A stretch of 64,000 bases of DNA from Glandiceps talaboti (Eukaryota; Hemichordata; Enteropneusta; Spengelidae), in NCBI RefSeq assembly GCF_964340395.1, contig NC_135568.1, positions 290,001 through 354,000 on the forward strand, written 5' to 3'. A program made the translations under genes and the position numbers. The notes beneath the pieces are model-generated. The model saw nothing but the letters and a program-made list of their open reading frames with translations. It did no database searches and was not told the origin of the DNA. Numbering within the stretch: position 1 is the first letter of the stretch; every line of letters starts with the position of its first letter. Below, one piece after another: positions 53,852-63,888 of the stretch.

Positions 53852-54410
53852 GTTCTCTTCAGTTCGGAATCAAGGTGATTCTAACTACCGATGGCTCCAT
53901 GTCTAATCAAATCAGTCAGACAGTCATGTAGAAATGATTACTTCGAATTGCGCAGAATTGGAACAATTTGTAGACTTTTGGACAAAACAACCATAGAAAA
54001 ATTAATCCACGCATTGAAGTTTGTAAAGTCCTGCCTCGATTATTGTAACAGTCTCTTGTACGGAGTAACTAAAGATCAAATTAGCTGTCTACAGACTTCA
54101 AAATGCTGCTGCGCGCCTTGTCAGCTAGCTGCTCACGCAAGTTTGAGCATAAAAACTCCAGTACCTGTCGACTTGCACTGGCTTCCTGTTGAAGCAAGGA
54201 TCAAATTCAAAATTCTGCTAACCACTTTCAAAGTCATCAATCATGCTGCACCTCTGTATCTGATCAAACTAATTCGATTGTACGTTCCAACTAGAGATCT
54301 TAGATCAGCTGAGAAAGTGCGTTTAATTCAACCGTTTGCCAACTTTAACAAGACCTACTGACATGACAAAGGGCCTTGCCAGGGTCGCTGCAGGATAGTT
54401 GACTCTCAAT
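53852..54410 (+). mobile_element. CR1/L2-type LINE ORF2 C-terminal fragment, frameshifted
   Basis: Starts with a degraded SVRNxG segment and continues GSMSNQISQ, ELRRIGTICRLLD, then SCLDYCNSLLYG and DLHWLPVEARIKFKILLTTF. These are signature blocks of the region after the reverse transcriptase in CR1/L2-like LINEs. Around 54090 the conserved LQNAAARLV appears only after a shift of frame, so about 2 bases were lost there; a stop also interrupts the early part. It is 5'-truncated and dead. It sits in intron 4 of the lectin/HYR gene, in the same orientation. A simple (CAAA)n(TAAA)n tail follows at 54540. Confidence 0.88.
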
Positions 54411-54496
54411 TTTAATGTGTGATGCTCTTCAATGAGTAATTTGTTTTAATTTACTAGCTGTCTTCAGAATTTTTATCCTTCGTATTTGAAAGAACT

Positions 54497-54595
54497 TTTA
54501 ACCACAGGGCACTCAGGCGTAGTTAGTTATGTTTACGAAAACAAACAAACAAACAAACAAACAAACAATAAATAAATAAATAAATAAACAAATAA

Positions 54596-54650
<55 letters not shown>

Positions 54651-54857
54651 ATACTGAGAAGCATCATCAAAACAAGAGAGTAATTACAAATCATTTTCAA
54701 CTACAAGAATTACTATATGTTTTCCTATATATGCGAAATGGTCACAATTGTTCATGTATAATTGTGGCCATTTTGCATATAGGAAAACATATAGCAGTTT
54801 GTTTGTTTGTTTTCGTAAACATGACTAACTAAGCCTGAGTGTCCTGTGTTTTAACCA
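54497..54857. mobile_element. Nested inverted repeats around a (CAAA)(TAAA) tract (foldback structure)
   Basis: Outer arms at 54497-54560 and 54797-54857 are near-identical reverse complements (CACTCAGGC..TAGTTAGT..ATGTTTACGAAAACAAAC). Inner arms at 54714-54749 and 54758-54793 form a second stem of about 35 bp with an 8-nt loop. The left arm coincides with the 3' end of the LINE. This could be two retroelement tails facing each other or a foldback transposon inserted in the tail. Confidence 0.8.
54538..54652 (+). repeat. (CAAA)n(TAAA)n microsatellite at the LINE 3' end
   Basis: Six to seven CAAA units then about 20 TAAA units, probably grown from a retroposon tail. Confidence 0.97.
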
Positions 54858-55377
54858 GCAATTGTAAAAGTCATTTGTGCCCTTTCTTCTGAGACATTTT
54901 ATTGGTGGTTTTTTTCTGTTTTTGTAGCTGTTGTATTATATTTTCAATTTTAATTGTTAGTTTGTTGTGCAATGTGCTGGGACATAGTGTAGCGTTTCTT
55001 TAAGAATTACAACAAAATAATTTTCACTTAGTATTTCTCTGCAAATTGTGCATAATGTAAGTGATGTAAAATCATAAAATGACTATTTATGGGTATGTTT
55101 AGTGCCCAATGGATATAGTATGTTATGAAAACTTCCAAATATGCAAATTAATCTAGTGTCCATCACCTTTAAATCCATAATCCATAGTCCTGGGTGTGTG
55201 TCAGATGACCTAACAATCAACTTAACTTATTTGAATGTTATTCTGTTAATGAACTTGACCTAATGATAAACAGTGTAGATGTGAGTACCATGTGATGTGA
55301 GTACCATGTGATGTAACGTAGATGATATGCATTTGGACATTGGTAGAACTATTCTCAATAAATGAGCAAGAAATCAG

Positions 55378-55605
55378 TTCGCATTAATATGTTGGCAGGT
55401 GCAGATTTTCCGGAAGATGGGTCAGTAAGCACGGCTTTCAGCAAAGAGGTCAAAGGGAAAACATGTGACATGTTCAAGGATCATGAATTGGAAAGTCAGA
55501 AAAACATTAGACTGTGTCATAAAGCTATTGGTGGATTTGTGGTTGTTGAAATTCCGAACCAAAGTGAGTGTGATGTCAGTACTTGTAAGATTGAAGTATT
55601 TGGAG
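55378..55605 (+). CDS. Exon 5: C-terminal part of the galactose-binding domain
   Basis: Phase 1-1 exon of 76 codons with acceptor AAATCAG and donor GGAG|GTGAGT. The product runs from RINMLAG through TCDMF and RLCHKAIGGFVVVEIPN to CDVSTCKIEVFGG. The ending is the hallmark of fucolectin-type domains (C...GRYV.V.......LTLCEVEVYG). With exons 3 and 4 it makes a domain of about 147 residues, the usual size for this fold. The motif GRYV reads GGFV here. The family binds fucose or galactose in many secreted invertebrate lectins, but the basic sugar-contact residues cannot be confirmed by eye. Confidence 0.85.
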
Positions 55606-55924
55606 GTGAGTAACAGAATTATCATCCCTCTCTCTGCAGAGCAAATTAAAGTATGACAGACGTAAAAGCATAAGACAATGTTACGGTGGCTGACCAGTTG
55701 AAAGTGTTCCCCAAGATTTGTTTTTGTTATTTAGCTTTTTATAAAGCTTAAAGTTAGATGACATCATAAACAGTGCCCTCTATCATGCAGTAACAAGACT
55801 GACAGTTTGTATTCAACAGCTCTCAGCTTATCAACAGCGCCCTCTATCATGGAGTAAACAAAACTGACTGTTTGCAGTCGAAAGCTCCCAGCTTATCAAA
55901 AATATCTTGTTTGTATTGGCTAAA

Positions 55925-56403
55925 GTTTTAGTACTCATAGATGACATCATGATATCAATTTTAGTACTCATAGATGACATCATATCAATTTTAGTACTCA
56001 TAGATGACATCATGATATCAATTTTAGTACTCATAGATGACATCATGATATCAATTTTAGTACTCATAGATGACATCATATCAATTTTAGTACTCATAGA
56101 TGACATCATGATATCAATTTTAGTACTCATAGATGACATCATATCAATTTTAGTACTCATAGATGACATCATATCAATTTTAGTACTCATAGATGACATC
56201 ATATCAATTTTAGTACTCATAGATGACATCATATCAATTTTAGTACTCATAGATGACATCATGATATCAATTTTAGTACTCATAGATGACATCATGATAT
56301 CAATTTTAGTACTCATAGATGACATCATGATATCAATTTTAGTACTCATAGATGACATCATATCAATTTTAGTACTCATAGATGACATCATGATATCAAT
56401 TTC
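55925..56403 (+). repeat. 30/33-bp minisatellite, about 15 copies, in intron 5
   Basis: Unit TTTTAGTACTCATAGATGAC + ATCATGATATCAA; copies with and without the extra TGA are mixed, giving 33- and 30-bp forms. Open frames run through on both strands because both lengths are multiples of three. Confidence 0.93.
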
Positions 56404-57956
56404 CACTTTTAAAATGGCAATGTTTGAAGTATAGGTAACTTTCTGATTGCATAACGCAAAACATTCTAGAGCAACCTTATCATTTTGTAGAGCAATGCAA
56501 GTGTGGAGCAACTTTTTTATTGAGAGCAAAACATTGTGCACTAGCCAATTTCCCATTGGATGGACATACTGTACTACAAGTAAGTGTTGAGAGCAAAACA
56601 CTGTACAGAGCAACTTCTTGATTGCGGAGAGCAAAACATAATGCAGAGCAACATTTTAGTTGCATGGAGCCATTGTGATCCTATTGTGACTGGAGATTAC
56701 TTTCAGCTGGTCGGCCATATTACAATGTCTATAATAATGTTAGCAATACAGCATGTGTATAAGGATATTACCTTGATAGTTCAGTAATGCAATGTCTGTT
56801 TAACCTCAAGTTAATAAACTATTTAGCTCTATTAGTAATGAAATGGAGATGTGTGCTAATCAACTTGGTGAGTACTTCATTGACAGTTGTCATGGGAACA
56901 GGCATATGAACAAATGTAATAAGTCATGGTATAACGAACAACCTGAATAATAACACAATATGTGGCTTAGACATATATTACAACAAAGTCATTATAACAA
57001 GAATTAATTCTACAGTTGGCTAATGTACTGTACACAAACAGACTAATCTCTCCATTAGTATTTAGGTGAGAGTAGATCAAGTGAACCTGAAAATAACTCA
57101 TATGGTTTGGACACATTGGTAAAAACATATCTGCATATAGCAACAAGTCCATGTGGTTAATTTGTGGCCAATCATGTTTTCTGTTATTTTTTTCAATAGT
57201 TTTGGTTAATATTCAGTCTCTTGTGTACATATCAAAATAGATTAATTTGATGTTGGCTCTGTAATTCTGAAGTAGTTCAATATCATCTAAAGGCCCAGTT
57301 TGATTAGAATAAACTTTTAAGTTAAAAACAATATCTGTTACAGGTAAAGTAGGTCTAGAACTAATTGAAAGAATGTTTTTATGTAATCCTTATGACCCTG
57401 CCAGACAAGATAATACTAAAGGGAGAACATGAGATTCAAACCCCGGCCTCTGAGCAAAATTTCGTTGATTAGATTTAAAAAAAATTAATACCCCTGTGTT
57501 CTTTTATAAAAACAATCTATTTAATCCAGACACAGGTGATGTATGTCATCTCTAATCCTGAAGTTATTAGGTTCAGCCATATATATCACTGGGTCACAAT
57601 TTTGTCCATTACAATAAAAGGTCGCTCTAAACTTTCCATCTTCAAGCTCTGGAATCAACAATTCACTGTTCTAGCATTTAATCTATCTTGATCTCTAGTT
57701 GATCGCGACCATGGTTTAATAAAATGACAATAAACAAAATAAATGGAAAGTGACATGACTGAATATGACAGAAACACCATCTTAAACTATCAATACAAAC
57801 TGAACTTGGAAATTAAAATGGATACAGTGATTAGGATATATCTACATATTTGTTGACATGTCAACCTAGTATACTAGAATTTATAGCGAAAGTAGTAAAG
57901 AACCATAAAAAATGACAAGGGGGCGGGGGCAATATATAGCAACAAATATTATTATG
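56404..57956. other. Intron 5 sequence, no exon seen
   Basis: GAGCAAAACA..GTGCA-type blocks recur irregularly at 56450-56660; no coding segment is needed or seen. Confidence 0.55.
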
Positions 57957-57958
57957 CA

Positions 57959-58039
<81 letters not shown>
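57957..58039 (+). repeat. (ATT)n microsatellite
   Basis: About 27 TTA units. Confidence 0.98.
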
Positions 58040-58045
<6 letters not shown>

Positions 58046-58250
58046 GCAAATGGCACATTTAACTTATAACTATGTCAACAAGCTTTATTTGACATTTATG
58101 CTATGTTGTGGTTGATGTATGCATCAAATCATATTTAACCAATTAGTACTGAAAATCGTTAATTATGCCAATGACTCGTTAAAACTAAAAGCTACATCAT
58201 AAAACTTTTCAGGACATGTACAAATAGTTATTTTTCATGTATCAAATTAT
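58040..58250 (-). repeat. Dispersed ~150-bp-periodic repeat, short copy next to (ATT)n
   Basis: AATTATGCAAATGGCACATT, TTGTGGTTGATGTATGCATC and GAAAATCGTTAATTATGCC follow the pattern at 3475-3990, in the same orientation. Confidence 0.6.
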
Positions 58251-58849
58251 TTTGAATGAATGTGTATTCTTCGTATCTGGATCTAACATTGGAGAGATAT
58301 AATGGCTTTTTCCTGATATTATAAGATTGCTGACATGTGTGATGTACAAGTGTACAGTGTAATCCCATACAAATTTCACTTAATAGGTCAAATGAAGTAA
58401 CATGCCAAGTTCCACTGACAGTAACAATAATTTCTGGTGTGCTTTCTAAATACACATGCACATGGTGGGTGTTGAGAGTTTTGAATGAATTATTACTTGA
58501 CTTTTCAACTGAATGAACATTACTTGAACTTATCGTGCCTGTGTGTATGTTTGAAAATCAATGGAAAAAGAATAGGAATCATCAAATGATTATCAATTGA
58601 CACACAATTTAATTTATAGAATGTTTTTTGAAGTCAGAGGACCCTCATTGATAATGTCAACTACTGAGTTAGCACAGAAGTTGACAAGGAATAATGATAT
58701 ACTCTGATCGTTCCACATCATGACAACGTGTGTCTATTAACACACATCTATGTCACTGGTTCTGCTGTGTTCAAAATATTCATCAAAACGTTCAAAATTG
58801 TCATTACTTTCCCCAATTTTCCTTTGATGTTACTGGCGCTGGTATAATT

Positions 58850-58981
58850 ATGTTATTCTTAAATATTTTTCTTCACTCAGCCGGAAAATATTTGTGACCT
58901 GAGTTGAAGACGAGTAGTGACAACCCTCAGGTGACTCGTATTTTCCTTGGCTGAATGAAGAAAAATATCGGGGAATAACAT
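58850..58981. mobile_element. Short MITE-like hairpin element
   Basis: ATGTTATTC at 58850-58858 mirrors GAATAACAT at 58973-58981. The next 45 bases on each side remain largely complementary (TATTTTTCTTCA..CAGCC against GGCTGAATGAAGAAAAATA). It lies in the intron just before the HYR exon and has no coding content. Confidence 0.75.
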
Positions 58982-59026
58982 GTAACGTGTAATGGTAAAA
59001 TATTCTGTCCAGTTATCCACCTTCCT

Positions 59027-59152
59027 TAGTCCTGCTTGCATAACAGAGTAAGTCATTCCTGCTTGCATATGGAGTAAAAGTCACCCCTGTCCCTTCAATT
59101 CCTCTTTGCTGAAAAAGTTTGCACCATACCCGACCATCTGCAAGCAGGACGA
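59027..59152. mobile_element. MITE-like element copy 1 (TIR TAGTCCTGCTTGCA)
   Basis: Left end TAGTCCTGCTTGCA is mirrored by TGCAAGCAGGAC at the right end. The interior shares blocks with a second copy at 59542-59656, such as the GCATA..AGTAA segment and GCACC..TCTG before the right TIR. It ends only about 58 bp upstream of the HYR exon acceptor. Confidence 0.65.
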
Positions 59153-59209
59153 CCACCTTCCATATTATTTACTCACACCTGCTATTTTCTCAATCTTGTT
59201 ACCGTGAAG

Positions 59210-59446
59210 ACTTGGTTAATGTAACATGTCCAAAAAATATCGATGTCAGCCTACCTGATGTGGAACCTTTATTTATGAATGTTACATGGCAGGAACCAAG
59301 CTTAACTGGTAATTACAGCACAATATGGATGAAAAGTACAGCACAGCCAGGAGACCAGTTTGCAAATGGAACCATGGAAGTGATGTACACGTTTGGTGAT
59401 TATTCTGGACACACAACGAGTTGTTCATTCAACATCACTGTTCGAG
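59210..59446 (+). CDS. Exon 6: HYR (hyalin repeat) domain
   Basis: A single 79-codon phase 1-1 exon holds one complete HYR module, an immunoglobulin-like adhesion fold. It shows VTCPKNIDVSLPD at the start, NVTWQEPSLTGNYS in the middle, then the diagnostic QPGDQFANGTMEVMYTFGDYSG and the closing SCSFNITV. The two conserved cysteines are present. Acceptor GTGAAG and donor CGAG|GTAATT. Two short inverted-terminal-repeat elements sit on either side (59027-59152 and 59542-59656). In other animals HYR is often followed by CCP/Sushi, as it is here. Confidence 0.93.
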
Positions 59447-59541
59447 GTAATTATTGTAATTCTGTAGTAGGTAAATCATTCAACCTACAAATGATAAGTA
59501 GATTCCTACATTAAGATGTAAGTAGATGGCTAGATTGTTTG

Positions 59542-59656
59542 TAGTCCTGTTTGCATACATAGTAATTCGGGACTTGATTCTGACAACTATATCCCTCCCA
59601 GATGTTGAGGGTCATGTCAGTAATCAAAACCTGTGCACCGTCTGAAAGCAGGACTA
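59542..59656. mobile_element. MITE-like element copy 2 (TIR TAGTCCTGTTTGCA)
   Basis: Starts TAGTCCTGTTTGCATA and ends GAAAGCAGGACTA, an imperfect terminal inverted repeat with TA at both outer ends. It is a sibling of the element at 59027-59152 and lies about 95 bp downstream of the HYR exon, so the exon is bracketed by the pair. Confidence 0.65.
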
Positions 59657-59689
59657 GATTATTTGGGAAGTGAATGAATTACTGATACC

Positions 59690-60515
59690 GTGATGTAACT
59701 CGATGGCTAGATTGTTTGGTAAGGGAGTGAATTCTTGACAGTGTGATGTAACTCGATGGCTAGATTGTTTGGTAAGTAAATGAATTATTGACCTGATTGT
59801 TTGGTGACTGAATGAATTATTATTACATTAACTGGATTGTTTGGTAAGTAAATACAGTGTGATGTAACTAGGGGTCTAGATTGTTTGGTAAGTGAAGTAA
59901 ATAGATAACTAGATTGTTTGGTAAGTGAGTGAGTGAATTATTGACTGGATTGTTTGGTAAGTGAGTGGTTGAATTATTCAGTGGATTGGTGAGTGAATGA
60001 ATTATTGACTGGATGATTGGCTTAGAAAATGAGTTACTGACTGGACTGTTTGGTAAGTGAGTCAATTATTGACTGGATTGTATGGTATGTAAGTGAATTA
60101 TATACTTGACTGTTTGGTAAGTATTTACTGGATTATTTGGTAAGTGAACAAATCATTAACTGGATTGTTTGTTAAATAAAAGAATTATTGACTGGATTGT
60201 TTGGTAAGTAAATGAATTATTAACTGGATTATTAGGTAAGTGAATGAATTATTGACTGGATTGTTTGGTAAGTAAATGAATTATTGACTGTATTATTAGG
60301 TAAGTGAATGAATTGTTGACTGGGTTGTTTGGTAATTAAAAGAATTATTGACTGGATAGTGTGGTAAGTAGATGAATTATTGACTGGGTTGTTTTGTAAG
60401 TGAGTGAAATATTGACTGAATTGTTTGGTAAGTGAGTGAAATATTGACTAGGTTGTTTGGTAAGTGAGTGAGTGAAATATTGACTGGATTGTTTGGTAAG
60501 TGAGTGAAATATTGA
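59690..60515 (+). repeat. Variable ~32-36-bp minisatellite in intron 6
   Basis: Core TGGATTGTTTGGTAAGTGA plus ATGAATTATTGAC, repeated about 25 times with many indels. The first copies carry longer inserts (GTGTGATGTAACTCGATGGC). Each core contains GGTAAGT, a perfect splice-donor string, so the array is a field of decoy donors. Confidence 0.88.
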
Positions 60516-60724
60516 CAGTTTGACTTAATATTGCCAAAGTCATTGTTTGATTGATTAGTGATAAATATAAGACTGTCAGCAAAAGTAACCACTTTAGTGT
60601 GGCTACAGTGTAAAACTGATTTTATCTCTCTGCTAAATCAACAAATTTGATAATAATATGTTGATGAAGGTTAAATTAGACTACAACAAACTTGAACTCC
60701 TAAATGATGATGAAATCATATCTC

Positions 60725-61200
60725 ATGCAACTGACATTGTAATTGCCAGGTTGCTGTAACCGACATTGCGATTGGTTATTGTAGACGATATTGTGATTGG
60801 TTGCTGTATTAACCGACATTGTCAGGTTGCTGTATTAACCGACATTGTAATTGCCAGGTTGCTGTAACCGACATTGCGATTGGTTATTGTAACCGATATT
60901 GTGATTGCCAGGTTGCTGTAACCAACATTGTGATTGGTTGCTGTATTAACCGACATTGTCAGGTTGCCGTATTAACCGACATTGTAATTGCCAGATTGCT
61001 GTAACCGACATTGCAATTGGTTATTGTAGCCGATATTGTGACAGGTTGCTGTAACCAACTTTGTAATTGGTTGCTGTAACCGACATTGTAATTGGTTGTA
61101 GTACCCTTAGGTAACCAACATTGTAAGTGGTTGTAGCCCTAGTAACCGACATTGTAATTTGTTGAAGTACCCTAGTAACCGACATTGAAAGTTGTTGCTA
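60725..61200 (+). repeat. ~25-bp minisatellite in intron 6
   Basis: TTGCTGTAACCGACATTGTA + ATTGG and variants (GCCAGG, TATTAACC) repeat about 17 times up to about 50 bp before the CCP exon acceptor. Confidence 0.88.
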
Positions 61201-61252
61201 TTATAGTTGAAAACTGTCAAGCTTTATTGATCAAGTGTCTTATTTTTTGTAG

Positions 61253-61420
61253 TGGCTTGTGAAATAAGTCTGCATTTCCAGGTATTTCTGATGATGTCAG
61301 TGGTAATTATTCATGAAGATAGTGCTGAGCCTTACTGTGACCCTGGATGGAAACCTGAAAATGAAGATCCAATCAAATGTTTTGACGGGGTACTCAGTGG
61401 TCAAGTTCCTACATGTATAG
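61253..61420 (+). CDS. Exon 7: CCP/Sushi domain
   Basis: Phase 1-1 exon of 56 codons with a strong acceptor (TTATTTTTTGTAG) and donor ATAG|GTAAGC. Four cysteines in Sushi order are visible: ACEIS, EPYCDPGWKP, IKCFDG and GQVPTC. The YCDPGW and P-x-C ends are typical. The usual Trp between the third and fourth Cys is absent (GVLSGQVPTC). CCP modules act as extracellular spacers or complement-like binding units, and HYR-CCP tandems are common in animal adhesion proteins. Confidence 0.85.
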
Positions 61421-61481
61421 GTAAGCATTATATTTAATCAAAGACACTGTCGTGATACAGCTGTACTGTCATGTTATATTA

Positions 61482-61497
61482 CCCCCCCCCCCCCCCC
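61482..61497 (+). other. Poly-C run (16) in intron 7
   Basis: Sixteen Cs followed by ACCCTCC, 62 bp after the CCP exon donor. Confidence 0.95.
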
Positions 61498-62335
61498 ACC
61501 CTCCTTCTCATCCTTCCCTCTCACCCAATTGCTTTCTAAGTAGCCTTCAGTTATTGCATGGAGATCGAGGACCAGAGGAAATCAGACTTGGTCTGTTCCA
61601 TGAAATGTGACCACTGATTCGGTCATGCTGAAAAGTCTCCCTTCCTCAATTTCCTTTCTCTAAAACATCATAGTCAGTGGACCCCCTGCTTAAATATTTT
61701 AAAACCCTGGTTAACCCTGGTTATTCTCAGAATAAGTGGTAAGGACTTGCTTTTGATCTAATTTGCTGAGCTGAAGGCCAGAACTCTCAAAGATATTACA
61801 TGGCCACACTCCAGACATTGTCAGAACTGAAGTCAACATTTCTACTAAACAACATAATCTCCAATCATCTTTAATACCCAATTGTTCCCATTTTACTCAA
61901 GTGGTACCCATGTGCCATCTCCTCACATCACAGCTGACAATTAATGAATCACTGCATGGTTGTCAGCAGTGTTTATATATCACTGATATGTTCTATTACA
62001 CTGATCTACACTACCTGACTCTAATCAGTGTGGTGGAAGTGAGATGTGGAACCGAAGGCAGTGGTGGGATGCCCTAAACCCATTTGCTAAAATATGGCCC
62101 ATGATCCTCTGAGAACCAATTTTATAAACGTATCCCCCCATGCATTTGCCTGGCCCTTCCCTTTGCTCAGTGAAGACTCTCTAGCAGCACACAATTAAGT
62201 TACAAGTAGTTCTGTGACTCATTGTGAAATCTTTAACACGTCATGCCTAAAATACAAAAGATATATTGATGTGGCTAAGATTTTGCTAATAGTATCACCG
62301 TTTGACCTATTTTCTGATCCATTTATACTCAACAG

Positions 62336-62515
62336 ACAAAGATGAATGTACTGAGAATACCAACCACTGTGATTTAGTTAATGCTAATGAATACTGCAAG
62401 AACACACGGGGACACTATGAGTGTTTGTGTATACCCGGATATGAACGGATGTTTGGGACATGTGAACCATTGACTCAATATGAAGTAGAAACTGATGAAG
62501 CGTTGTGTGCAATAG
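62336..62515 (+). CDS. Exon 8: calcium-binding EGF-like domain
   Basis: Phase 1-1 exon of 60 codons with acceptor TACTCAACAG and donor ATAG|GTACAG. It encodes the calcium-binding start DKDEC, six EGF cysteines (DEC, NHC, EYC, YEC, LC, GTC) and a perfect Asx-hydroxylation motif CKNTRGHYECLC. The 17 residues after the last EGF Cys form the linker into the HormR exon. This class rigidifies extracellular stalks by binding calcium between modules and precedes HormR/GAIN in several adhesion GPCR families. Confidence 0.95.
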
Positions 62516-62744
62516 GTACAGAAATTTAAATCTTCCTTTGGTTATTTCTTCAAATTAATTTAAGTCATCGTATATATTATTAATTCAGCATAAATTTGAC
62601 TTTAATTGTAAATAAAATAATAAAACTCTCAAAGGTTTACGAATGTGTGAATACAGCATACCAGCTTCTAAATTTGAAAAGACTTTATCTCGTCATCCGA
62701 AGATACTAAGATACAAAATTTACTTTATTTCTTTTCAATGCCAG

Positions 62745-62855
62745 GTGTGGATGATAATTTCTGTCCCATGAGCATGGATGAATATAGTTATATGTGGAGC
62801 AAAACAAAGGCAGGATGCACTACGGATTGGATTCGTTGTCCTAATGGAACATATG
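62745..62855 (+). CDS. Exon 9: first half of the HormR (hormone receptor motif) domain
   Basis: Phase 1-1 exon of 37 codons, acceptor TTTTCAATGCCAG, donor TATG|GTAAGT. Translation shows NFCPMSMDEYSYMWSKTKAG, then CTTDWIRCPNGTYG. The W-x-x-T-x-x-G and CP-x-G-x-x-G signatures are those of the extracellular hormone-receptor domain of family-B and adhesion GPCRs. The intron cuts the domain at the CPNGTYG loop. Confidence 0.88.
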
Positions 62856-63035
62856 GTAAGTATTGTAAAACGTTAATTTAATGAGCTGTCCAGTCAAATT
62901 GGCCAGACACTTAGATTACACACCAACAAAATTGTTGTCAGTATATATATCCCTAATAGCTGGGGAATATGTTACATTGTTGTCAAAAATGGCGAAATGG
63001 TCAAAAACTGGTCACACACACATGAGTGCACATGC

Positions 63036-63036
<1 letters not shown>

Positions 63037-63093
<57 letters not shown>

Positions 63094-63398
63094 AACATGC
63101 ATGCATGCATGCACACACACATGCATGCACACACATACATTCATACGTACATACATACATACATACATACATACATACATACATACATACATACATAATC
63201 TTTTATTATGCATACACACACATACATACATACATACATACATACATACATACATACATACATACATACATACATACATACAATACATACATACATACAT
63301 ACATACACATACATACATACATACATACACACATACACACATACACACATACATACATACATACATGCATACATGCATACATACATACATACATACTT
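63037..63398 (+). repeat. (CA)n and (CATA)n microsatellites in intron 9
   Basis: CA tract to 63088, GCAT and CACACATG transition, then a long CATA tract interrupted at about 63197-63215, ending less than 50 bp before the exon 10 acceptor. Confidence 0.98.
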
Positions 63399-63444
63399 TT
63401 ACTGACACACTAACACAAAAACTAAAATACTGTTCAAATGATAG

Positions 63445-63539
63445 GTTTGACAAGAAGAACCTGTGATAACAGTGGGAACTGGTATCCAACAGACACTACA
63501 TTTTGCAAATCTGGCACCCTTTTTGAAATGCTGGCACAG
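63445..63539 (+). CDS. Exon 10: second half of the HormR domain
   Basis: Enters in phase 1 after a large CA/CATA microsatellite and completes HormR with LTRRTCDNSGNWYPTDTTFC, matching the canonical R-x-C-x-x-x-G-x-W-x-P-x-x-x-x-C. It ends SGTLFEMLAQ at donor CAG|GTAAAT in phase 0, the first break in the phase-1 run. In adhesion GPCRs this is where GAIN-domain exons start. Confidence 0.85.
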
Positions 63540-63813
63540 GTAAATCAGAAAATTTCTTATCGATGGTGTATCAGCAATCACAATTTAATTTAACTTCCGA
63601 GAGTACGACATTAATTAACCGGTACATTATATATGTTCCTTTTCCCTGACTGGTACATAGTATTAACTTTGTTTATCCTATATCTTGACTTTGCCCTCCA
63701 GAAATGTTGTCATGACAGCAATGAAATTATAAATGCTATCATTTTAGCTATTATATATGCAGCATAAAGAGTATTGATTATATGATTAACTTTTATCGTT
63801 TTTGTGTTTCCAG

Positions 63814-63888
63814 GAATTATGTTTGAATCAAAGAAAGTATTTATATATAGGAAATGATGTTTTAGAAAAACACTTTCTCAAATATTAA
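63814..63888 (+). CDS. Possible exon 11: terminal exon with stop, or start of an exon misread by me
   Basis: A good acceptor (TTTTTGTGTTTCCAG) at 63813 is followed in the required phase 0 by ELCLNQRKYLYIGNDVLEKH and a few more residues, then TAA at 63886-63888. An ATTAAA-like string directly overlaps the stop. If used, the protein ends just after HormR with no membrane segment. No family resemblance is seen in the tail. A skipped or alternative exon leading into off-window GAIN/GPS/7TM exons is equally possible. Confidence 0.35.
   Translation, partial: ELCLNQRKYLYIGNDVLEKHFLKY

Noticed and set aside
55831-56634. 267-codon minus-strand ORF with MSSMSTKID repeats
   Set aside because: 30/33-bp minisatellite in intron 5; the frame is kept only because both unit lengths are multiples of three.
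57415-57475. tRNA-like B-box on the minus strand (GGGTTTGAATCTC)
   Set aside because: No matching A-box, acceptor stem or anticodon arm could be folded around it.
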